Shown: in pieces, positions 56,823-64,000 of the stretch
Layout of the letters: every line of letters starts with the position of its first letter
How positions within the stretch are numbered: the stretch's first letter is position 1
Source: Salinirubellus salinus
GTDB lineage: Archaea > Halobacteriota > Halobacteria > Halobacteriales > Haloarculaceae
Assembly (NCBI RefSeq): GCF_025231485.1
Contig: NZ_CP104004.1
Coordinates: 185,333-249,332 of the forward strand
Reading direction: 5' to 3'
Length of the DNA: 64,000 bases
Program-made: the position numbers and the translations under genes
The notes under the pieces: model-generated
Database searches by the model: none
What the model was told of the DNA's origin: nothing
The model's input: only the letters and a program-made list of their open reading frames with translations

Positions 56823-59708
56823 TCAGTAGTCGTCGATGCCTGTCTGCTGGGTCTGCTGGTTGTCTTCAGCGAAGACGTTCGGGCTGAAGTCTAGGTCGAG
56901 GACGTCTCGGGTTCGTCCGACTGCGAGGTCGCGGGCGAGTTCCCAGTCCTCGTGGTCGTGAGGGAGAACTTGAAGCAGAGCCTGAAGCGTCGCTTTGAAC
57001 GTCGAATCGGAGTCGAAGTTCCGTTCACGAAGCCAGTCGCAGCAGGCGCTCTCTCCCTTCACGTCGTAGATGTGCATCGCAGCGTGAACCTTGTCCAGAG
57101 CAAGCCCAAACGAGAGGTCGTCAGGGTTCACCGGGATACGGCTGGATCGGTTCTCTGGTTTTTCATTCGCGTTCTGGACACGATCTGCGTGCCCCCGGAG
57201 TCTCATATCGCCCCTGCTTTTGCGCCAAGTCTTCGTGCTGCGCTTGATGTCATCGACGTCGACACCGATACCGTACCCGAGCTGAAGCCCCTCATCGTAG
57301 GAGAATGTATCCGATTCGTGAACGAGCCAGCAGAGGATGTACCACTCCGTGATATCGTCAAGATCGCCGATTCCTTCTGCTTCGAGATACTCGTCGACCA
57401 GGACCTGAGTAACCGCTTCGCGCGCCTCCTCAAGTGCACGCCGTGGAGGTACTTCGTTGTCTTCGTCGTCGACAACAGGATATGCGTCAGCGAAGACGCG
57501 GAGGGTTGGACCGAACGCGCTGATAATCACGTCAGTCTTGGTGAGACTTAGGCCCGAGTCAATGAGATCGCGTGCAGCGTTCTTCGCGGCCGCTCGTGTG
57601 TCTGATTTCACGTCGTTCCAGAGCGTCGGAACTGCATTCTCTGGATCGCGCTCCTGGTGCGGCTTGCGCCCCGTTAGCAGGAGAGTGCTATCTGCCGATG
57701 CACTCTCGCGCATCCCTGCTCGTTGAGGCATTTCGCTCGTGATAGGGTGCGTTGACGTGATAGTGAACCCAGAGTTGATGAGCGACATCGTCAGCGTGTC
57801 CCAGGCATCAGTTTCCTTGTGAGTGAACATCACCGTCATTACGCCGCCCGGTTCAAGGACCCGATAGAGTTCAGAGAAAATCTCGCTCATTTTTCGCTCG
57901 TAGGAGTCATTAGCGAGGTCTCGTTTTGAAGAACCATTTCCAGCGACGCCATCGAAGCGGTCCGGATTCGCTACAGCTTCGTTCTCTTTATCAGTGAGAC
58001 TCTCTCGGAAGATGTCCGGGAAGACATCATCAAGCAGTTCGCGCATCCATACGTAGAACACGTCCGAAAGTTCGGCGTACATGATACTGCTGTAGTACGG
58101 TGGATCTACAACGACCGCACTAACACTATCTTCAGCTTGGTTCAGATTTGCAGCATCACCGACTGAAACATTAGCTGGGTCTGAGCCTTCGGGGAGATAG
58201 CCCACAAGTTCACCATACGACTGATATATTTTGTCGACGTACGAGACGAAGTCGACACCACCGACCGAAATATTATTATCTGTAAATACCCGCTTGAAGG
58301 CGAGGTTTTTGCCTTTGAACATACGGCTGGGATATCCTTTGCTCGTGTCCCAGTCTGCCAAACGACTATTCCGGTCGATCAATTTGCTGAACGAGAGGGT
58401 CAGCAGTGTAAGGATGGCCTCCGCAGTCTTTTGATTATGTTCTTCCTCAATCTGCGGCTGGAAGTGATTTATAGCGTCAACATATTCGTAATTACATACC
58501 AACTGTCGTGGAGAGAACAACTCGCGCCATTGATTGATACCGAAATTACGAGGCTCTGCTGTTTTGTTCCCTTCCGGAATTGGTGTCGATAAGAATGTCG
58601 AGAGCTCGAAATCAGATTGGATACGATCTCGGGCGGCGTCTAATGCTTCCACATCAGCTTCATTTGGTGACCGGAACCCATGGTGGCCGTCACTTTTCAG
58701 ATATCGGACGCAATATACATCGTAGTCAAATTCGCCTTCGTTAAATCGTTCTCTTACCTCATCATCCTCAGTTACAACCCCACACCTCAGGCATTCTGCA
58801 TCGCCTCCTCTGGAGACCGGGCCATTATCAGCATCAAACCCACGGAGATCCTCTTCATCTGGATTGACGATGACTTCGTACTCTACCGTTCCGTCATCTA
58901 ATATCTCGGGCCGAACGACTACCCGTATCCCATCGCTTCTGGTTCGAATCCACCACTTGGTCACCAGTGGAATTTCCGCTCCACACGAACGGCATTGGAC
59001 GTGGTACGTGCAAACGTAGTTATCGGGCGTGTGGCTTTCTCGGGTGCTGGGGAAGTATTCCTGAATTCGAGGCTTCGCCCTGTCGTCGACTTTCTTTGCC
59101 CAGCGTTTCACCTCGCTCTCGATATCACCTACTGCTGGAGCATATTCCAGCATGACTTTCAGAATCAGAGACGGTACTGGGTTGAGCTCGTTTGCATGGG
59201 TCGGAAGTCCATATCGAAGAGACTCATACGGAATCACACCGCCCCCAGCGGTTGGATCTAATACCGACGGAAGCTCACCATCCCAGTGTTCACGGAGCGC
59301 CTCGTGAATCTCTGCTCTCTCTGAATCGGTAGGAGACTGGGTGAAGGGACGGGGATACCCGTAGTGACTTTCTAAGTTCCCACTTCGTTGGTCTTCGGTC
59401 GCCTTCTTTCGTTCTACGTATTCGTTTAGACTGCCCTCGACCTCCCGGTTGGGCCCAATTTGCATCCAGCGAAGCAGGTCGTCAGAATCGATGCCTTGGG
59501 GCAGCACCGAAGCAAGAATAGCGAGCCGCGATGCCGGCGTCGGTCGTCGTGCGAACCAAGGGTGGAGATACCTATGGGGAGGGAGATACTGTGGGTTTGC
59601 TTCACGCAGGTTCTCAATGCCGACCGTTTTCAACGGGAGTTTCCCCTCGATGGCGAGAGGCTTCAGAGACGAATCCTCCTCCGAGTCGTGAATTGGATTT
59701 TCACTCAT
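56823..59708 (-). CDS. DUF1156-type DNA methyltransferase of the Hma-like operon
   Basis: 961 residues from the ATG at 59708. PQYLPPHRYLHPWFARRPTPASRLAIL is a typical DUF1156 N-terminus. The SAM-binding and catalytic motifs are split around a long insertion: VLDPTAGGGVIPYESLRYGL (motif I region, residues about 148-165), and AVVVDPPYYSSIMYAELSDV (motif IV DPPY, residues about 535-540). The insertion contains zinc-binding CXXC-type pairs (YHVQCRSCGAEIP, DAECLRCGVVTE). The C-terminal third is helical. It probably methylates adenine (DPPY) and marks host DNA, so the helicase/ATPase acts on unmodified DNA. It is intact, unlike most neighbours. Confidence 0.85.
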   Translation of the reverse strand: MSENPIHDSEEDSSLKPLAIEGKLPLKTVGIENLREANPQYLPPHRYLHPWFARRPTPASRLAILASVLPQGIDSDDLLRWMQIGPNREVEGSLNEYVERKKATEDQRSGNLESHYGYPRPFTQSPTDSERAEIHEALREHWDGELPSVLDPTAGGGVIPYESLRYGLPTHANELNPVPSLILKVMLEYAPAVGDIESEVKRWAKKVDDRAKPRIQEYFPSTRESHTPDNYVCTYHVQCRSCGAEIPLVTKWWIRTRSDGIRVVVRPEILDDGTVEYEVIVNPDEEDLRGFDADNGPVSRGGDAECLRCGVVTEDDEVRERFNEGEFDYDVYCVRYLKSDGHHGFRSPNEADVEALDAARDRIQSDFELSTFLSTPIPEGNKTAEPRNFGINQWRELFSPRQLVCNYEYVDAINHFQPQIEEEHNQKTAEAILTLLTLSFSKLIDRNSRLADWDTSKGYPSRMFKGKNLAFKRVFTDNNISVGGVDFVSYVDKIYQSYGELVGYLPEGSDPANVSVGDAANLNQAEDSVSAVVVDPPYYSSIMYAELSDVFYVWMRELLDDVFPDIFRESLTDKENEAVANPDRFDGVAGNGSSKRDLANDSYERKMSEIFSELYRVLEPGGVMTVMFTHKETDAWDTLTMSLINSGFTITSTHPITSEMPQRAGMRESASADSTLLLTGRKPHQERDPENAVPTLWNDVKSDTRAAAKNAARDLIDSGLSLTKTDVIISAFGPTLRVFADAYPVVDDEDNEVPPRRALEEAREAVTQVLVDEYLEAEGIGDLDDITEWYILCWLVHESDTFSYDEGLQLGYGIGVDVDDIKRSTKTWRKSRGDMRLRGHADRVQNANEKPENRSSRIPVNPDDLSFGLALDKVHAAMHIYDVKGESACCDWLRERNFDSDSTFKATLQALLQVLPHDHEDWELARDLAVGRTRDVLDLDFSPNVFAEDNQQTQQTGIDDY

Positions 59709-59710
59709 GG

Positions 59711-60352
59711 TTAGATATGATCAGTCAGTAGCGTTCGTAGTGCTTTTTCGCCGTTCGGTGAAGACGGGGAACGACACTTTGCGTGCCAGTAGTAGCACTC
59801 TTCGTCGCTCATTCGCGCGATACCACGACAGAACGCCCGCATCCGGTCAACCCGCTGAATGGGCTTTACACCAAGGAAGCCCAGAGCCAATCGAACGCCG
59901 ACGGTCTCCGGGAGGAACACCTCGGCAGCACCGCCAGCGGTGAGTACAGACTCATCTCGGTCTGCCCCACGGAGCGTCTCCCGTACCAGCGGGAGGATAG
60001 AGCGGAGCCGACTCTCAGACAGCCGCGTGACTTTCATCGCCGTCCAGTCGTCCCACTCCCATCTGTCGACCTCTGGATCCGCTGACTCTCCGAACACCGA
60101 TTCGAACGCTTCCGTCACGAGGCCCCGATTGGGGTTACCACGCTGGAGACGGTCACGACGAGCGGACGCCTGCGCCTCGGGCAGTAGTTCGTACAGTGTC
60201 AGCGATGCACCCTCGGCGTCGTCACGACGGACGAGCGCGAAGGTTGGGCGGCCCCCGTAGACGCTACTGCCGAACTGGCCTGCTCCGATCGTCTCATCTT
60301 CGGGGCCGAGCGTTGGTGGCGCGTCTGCGTCGGGGGTAGGGTGGGACGTCAT
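59711..60352 (-). CDS. Small conserved partner between DUF499 and DUF1156 genes
   Basis: 213 residues. The ATG at 60352 overlaps the DUF499 stop (ATGA), and its stop lies two bases from the DUF1156 start, so it is translationally coupled on both sides. RPTFALVRRDDAEGASLTLYELLPE, DDWTAMKVTRLSESRLRSILPLV and the C-terminal IARMSDEECYYWHAKCRSPS then GEKALRTLL suggest a globular protein with a conserved W/Y-rich end. In homologous operons a protein of similar size (for example DUF3780 or DUF7680) occupies this place; I cannot decide which family applies. A structural or regulatory subunit is inferred. Confidence 0.6.
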   Translation of the reverse strand: MTSHPTPDADAPPTLGPEDETIGAGQFGSSVYGGRPTFALVRRDDAEGASLTLYELLPEAQASARRDRLQRGNPNRGLVTEAFESVFGESADPEVDRWEWDDWTAMKVTRLSESRLRSILPLVRETLRGADRDESVLTAGGAAEVFLPETVGVRLALGFLGVKPIQRVDRMRAFCRGIARMSDEECYYWHAKCRSPSSPNGEKALRTLLTDHI

Positions 60353-63300
60353 TGCTGAACCTCTGCGGGTACTTCGACCGGTCCTCGGCCTTGAACCTTC
60401 ACGTCGATGTTCGTCGAGCCGAGCTCGTCCTGGAGCTCCGCGAGTACGTCGTCTTCCGCGTCCGTGATTGGCTCGGGGTCGTTCAGATCGACGCGGAACT
60501 TTAGTTCGACGAGCGACGCGCCGTCGAACGGGTCTGGCTGGTTCGTTACACGGGAGAACTCGTCGATACCGCCGGTGAAGTCAGCCTGGTACGACGCCCC
60601 GGCCGACGACTCCGTCTTGTACCGCATCCGTACCGAGACGTTGTCTGCCCGGTCCTTGAACGCTTGGCGTTGGGCGATGAACGAGCCCTTCGACAGCTGA
60701 TCGTCGCCACCAAGCTCGATAGTGACGCGATCAATGCCAGGAGTGCCGCCCGAGGAGGCTTTTCCGAGAGCGTGCGTCCGAACCTCGTTGAAGGCTCGGG
60801 AGGTCGCCATCAGACTCGTCGACCGCTCCCAGTCGTTCGGCCCGTCACACCGCGAACAGAGTCCATCAGGCCCCAGCTGGTCGACTTCCCGCCCGCATTG
60901 GTGACAAGTCAGCTTCTCGGGCTCGTGTTGAGGGCAGTACTGCTGGTCGACACCGATCTCGTTAGTACATCCTTCCTCTGCGCACGTATCCTTCGTCGTC
61001 TCTGGCGGTCGGATGACATCGTGGTGGACGTCGAGGAGCGCGTTGACATCGGTGTAGACGACGTACTCGTCGCCGATCTTGACGTCCGAATCACGAATGC
61101 TCGTGCGGACGTCCGGCGACCCGGAGAGCGGATTTGCCTTCCGCCAGTTCTCCGGACGGTCGTCCTCGTCACCGTCCCAGTAGGCGAGACCGTTCTCGCC
61201 AGCGGTGCTGTCCCAGTACGTGTACCCCGCGTCGTCGACCATCTTCGCCACCGTCTTTCGAAGCGGCTTGGTGTTGAGGAGGTACGGGAGCCCGGGCTTC
61301 TTCGCGAACTGCGTGACCAACTGTTCGGTGGTCATGCTGTCCTGGGTCTGCTGCCAGAGCTTCTGTTTGAAGAACGCGACCCCTTTCGGACCCGCGTCAG
61401 CGCAGATAACCGGTCTTCGAGCGTCTCTTCGACGGCGTTGACGAGCGTCGTGCCACCGTTCGCTTCAGTGGCGTTGATCGCCAGATGCGTCAGGCCGTCT
61501 CGGTCGACGTAGTACAGGTGACGGTACACACCCGGACGAGTTCACCCAAGAGTCCGTGCGTCTGATCACGGCGCTCACGGAGCTCCTCGATCTGCTCGTT
61601 GGAGAGGTCGGCCGTCTGCTGGGAGTCGTCGAGGAGAGCCTCGATGGCTTCCAGCTGACGCGCCTCGTCGATCGCACCTTGGATACGTTCCTTGTCAGGG
61701 GCGAGGAAGAGGACGTAGTTCTTGTAGACTCGGCTCTGGGTCTCGCCACCGTGCTTCGAGGCGGATTTCTGGTACAGCGTCTGAATCTTCTCCGGAATTT
61801 CACTCCCACCGTCGGAGACAGGGGCGGTGTCCATATGCATCACCGCGAGCTGGGGCTTGGAGACCTTGTCCGGAAGGTCAGCTGGTGACTCGGGGAAGAC
61901 GACGGTCTTGAAGCCGCCAGTCCCAATCTCTGTTTTCTCTGCCGGGATTCGAACCGATTGCGCGCCTGCGCGTCGGGCGTGTTGTCCACCCGCTGGTCGA
62001 TGATACGGATGAGGTTTGGATCAGACTTGAACCGGACGCGCTCCTCGTCGTAGAGGTAGTAACACGCGACGTTCATGTCGCCGCCAGACAGCGCCTCCAA
62101 CGCCGAGTCGTAGTTGTCGAAACGGATGTCGGGGTGGCCGAGTGCGGCGTTCATCTCCGCACGCGTGAGTCCGGTTGCTTGCTCCCCGTAGGCCAGGCTA
62201 TGCCAGAGGACTGTTGTCGTCAGATGGCCGCCCAGCGGTGGAATCCCTTTCTCTGTCCACTTGCGGTCTTCGAGCTGGGCATGGGCCGTGTTGTCTTCGC
62301 TGTAGATGTCAGCCGAGACAGCCGCACTTAGGTCGACGAATTCGAACAGCGTCTCACGAAGCGTCGAGTCGATACTCCCGTCGGGAGCGTTGTCAGCGGG
62401 CGTGAGGTCGTACAGTCGAATCCAGTGGCGGTCGTAGTGATCGGGCTGGTGGTTCCAGAGGTAGTAGACCGCCCGTGCGAGGAGCTTCAGTGCGCCTCGG
62501 GTTCGCTGGAACTTCGGAATCGTGTCGATCTTCTCCGTGAGCGTATCGATGATCGTCGGGTGGAACGGGTATTCGCGTTCCAGCCGGTCGACGAAGCTGG
62601 CGTCCGTCGCCTCCTGCGGGAACTGTCGGTCACTCCCCGCGTAGTACTGGAAGTACGATTCGGCGAGCGTCTCTGCCTGGTCCCGTTCGATTTCCTCGAA
62701 GAGTCGGTGCTGGAGAACCTGGCCAACTTCGTTTTCGGAGGTCGGCGTGACGGTCTTGTGCTGTCGACGGCCGATCTGGTTCAGTTCGTCGATGAGCGTC
62801 CGAACTTCCTCTGCCTCTTCTTCGAAGGCAGTGTCCGCAATACTGTATACGACCGTGACCTCGTCGACCTCTGACGCGGTTTCGAGGAGTGAGAGAACGA
62901 AGCTCAGGGTCTGGCTGGCTAGCGTCGCGTTCCCGACTTCGACCGCGGACGCCGCCTCGAGGTAGGCTGCGATCTCGTCGATGAGGATGAGGGCAGGACC
63001 ATCACCAAGCTCGAACAGCCCTTTTAGGGTGTTCCCGCCAGGTGCGTTCCGATCCTGATCATATTCTTTGATATACTCGTAGCCATCGAGGCCATACAGC
63101 TGGTAGGCGATTTCTCCCCACATCGTCCGCGTGTTCGGAGCGTTCGGGTCTGACCGGTCGCTCCGGGCGTTTCGGGCGTCGACGTGTCCCCCCACGAAGA
63201 CAGACGTGTCGACGTTGAGCCCCTGATCTACCGCATCCAGATAGGCAGCACCGAGGTCTTCCTCACCCTCGACGAGATGGCGGTTCAGATCGTCGATATC

Positions 63301-63645
63301 TGTCGGATTATTCGCGAGGTGGTACGAGGCGATGAGGTCGTGCGTCTTCCCGCCACCAAAACGGGTATCCAGGCACAGAATACTGCTGGAGTAACCACCG
63401 CTATCGTACCCGCCAGCCGCGAGGAACCGCCCCGCGAGGTTGCTCAGTAGCGTCCGAAGCCCGTCGGTCGGGTACGTCATATCGAAGAACTGCGTCGCAT
63501 TCCGATAGACTGGAGCGGCGTCGTCCGGCGAATGTGCGACAGTTGCCAGGCTTGCGGCGAACTGGTCCTCCTGTAGCGTTCCGTCGAGGACGTCTCCCCG
63601 AGGAGTACATGCGTCAAACAGACTCGGATAATCTGAGCTACTCAT
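60349..63645 (-). pseudogene. DUF499 AAA-type ATPase of the Hma-like operon, split by three lost bases
   Basis: Starts at the ATG at 63645 (MSSSDYPSLFDACTPRGDVLDG). Four frames join by restoring one G on the coding strand near 61954-61955 (then RIPAEKTEIGTGGFKTVV), one base near 61526-61531 (then YRHLYYVDRDGLTHL) and one G near 61410-61411 (then VICADAGPKGVAFF). This gives about 1100 residues ending at 60349. The P-loop is ILCLDTRFGGGKTHDLIASYH, Walker B ALILIDEIAAYLE, followed by VTVVYSIADTAFEEE. A zinc-ribbon-like region near the C-terminus has CTNEIGVDQQYCPQH and TCHQCGREVDQL then CSRCDG. DUF499 proteins are conserved partners of DUF1156 methylases and helicases in defence islands. It is the ATPase of the Hma-like set. 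Confidence 0.8.
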
Positions 63646-63849
63646 GAGTCTACCTCCTGCTGGCTCGGCTTGGACGATGATGAACTCCCCGATCGCTATT
63701 GTTGATGAGTGCGTGAGCGATTTCTTTCGACTCAGCGATGTCGATCTTGATTGGCTCGCCCACCTCTGCATCGAACTTATCGAGTTCAGGTCCGGACAGA
63801 TTCACTCGTCCAGACCTCCCCGTGTTTTCCCTATTTGTTTACGAGTCAT
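63642..63849 (-). pseudogene. Small leader protein of the Hma-like operon, two lost bases
   Basis: Three short frames join if one G is restored near 63803-63808 and one in the run at 63687-63690. MTRKQIGKTRGGLDE from the ATG at 63849 continues VNLSGPELDKFDAEVGEPIKIDIAESKEIA and ends SSKPSQQEVDS, with the stop overlapping the DUF499 ATG (ATGA), about 69 residues. The VNLSGPEL...VGEPIKIDI core looks like an AbrB/SpoVT-type swapped hairpin, a DNA-binding fold common in small regulators and antitoxins. The reconstruction rests on reading alone. If correct it is the autoregulator or silencer of the operon. Confidence 0.45.
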
Positions 63850-63889
63850 CCGGATGTTTTGTCTGGCTTACCGAAACAACATAACCTTT

Positions 63890-63902
63890 ACTTAGACTAA
63901 GT
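63890..63902. promoter_or_regulatory. Palindrome ahead of the Hma-like operon
   Basis: ACTTAGACTAAGT, 6-bp arms around one base, about 41-53 bases upstream of the start at 63849 and inside the presumed promoter. A plausible operator for the small leader protein. The remaining bases to 64000 hold no recognisable gene. Confidence 0.4.
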
Positions 63903-64000
63903 CGGCTGAGTGACCCTATTGGACATCGACGGATAGGTGTTCAGGGCGCAAATTGGAGGGTAAACTTCCTTGGACTGGAACCTGCTGCGCAGAGATTCAA

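Noticed and set aside
61940..61965. GGGATTCGAACC, a tRNA T-arm-like string
   Set aside because: It falls inside the conserved DUF499 coding sequence and no acceptor or anticodon stem can be folded around it.
52792..63645. DISARM system
   Set aside because: A PLD-containing helicase and a methylase are present, but no DrmA/DrmB (DUF1998) genes are seen; DUF499 with DUF1156 points to Hma instead.

Overview
The window looks like part of a large haloarchaeal (Halobacteria) replicon, probably a megaplasmid or a plasmid-like island. The proteins are strongly acidic and Asp/Glu-rich and coding DNA is mostly GC-rich. Transcription signals are archaeal, with TATA-like boxes 25-30 bp ahead of starts. 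The information-processing genes are archaeal: Orc1/Cdc6, B-family polymerase, an RPA-type OB-fold protein, a RadA-like protein and TrmB/PadR regulators. No rRNA, tRNA, CRISPR array or intact insertion sequence was found.

Layout. (1) 1-5.2 kb (+): a surface-polysaccharide cluster with a GT4 glycosyltransferase cut by the window edge, a polytopic membrane protein, an integral-membrane GT2 and a GH26-like glycoside hydrolase. (2) 5.2-16.4 kb: a less GC-rich accessory island. It holds a three-gene CD-NTase/SLATT/TGT-like operon that looks like a compact CBASS-type defence system, then a TrmB-YwgA-like pair, an HD-domain dGTPase with a small HTH protein, several small regulators and unknown proteins, and a ribbon-helix-helix gene. 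(3) 16.4-18.7 kb: an AT-rich non-coding stretch, a short tyrosine recombinase and a small membrane protein. (4) 18.8-32.8 kb: a conjugation-like (type IV secretion) module in two divergent operons. One carries a DUF192 protein, two small membrane proteins and an 849-residue surface protein with a His-rich tract. The other carries paired small paralogues, a PrgI/VirB3-like protein, a membrane protein, VirB4 and a VirB6-like protein, followed by a membrane-anchored AAA+ ATPase. A closely related 48-bp inverted repeat sits at each end of this module. (5) 33-45.3 kb: replication. An RPA-like protein with its partner, an HNH nuclease, an orc1/cdc6 gene bracketed by eleven ORB-like repeats (the probable origin), a PolB, a RadA paralogue without a Walker A motif, an SRAP/YedK protein and a second Orc1/Cdc6. 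(6) 45.6-64 kb: a large DNA-processing/defence region. An AddB-like/AddA-like helicase-nuclease pair (+) converges on a minus-strand operon encoding a small leader protein, a DUF499 ATPase, an unknown protein, a DUF1156 DNA methylase and a PLD-SNF2 helicase. That composition matches the Hma (helicase-methylase-ATPase) type of candidate anti-phage system.

A window-wide peculiarity: at least sixteen single-base indels, mostly one-base losses in short G/C or A runs, split otherwise well-conserved genes between about 15.8 and 63.9 kb. The protein reading continues perfectly in the shifted frame each time. This fits sequencing or assembly errors better than decay, so the broken genes are described here as whole genes.
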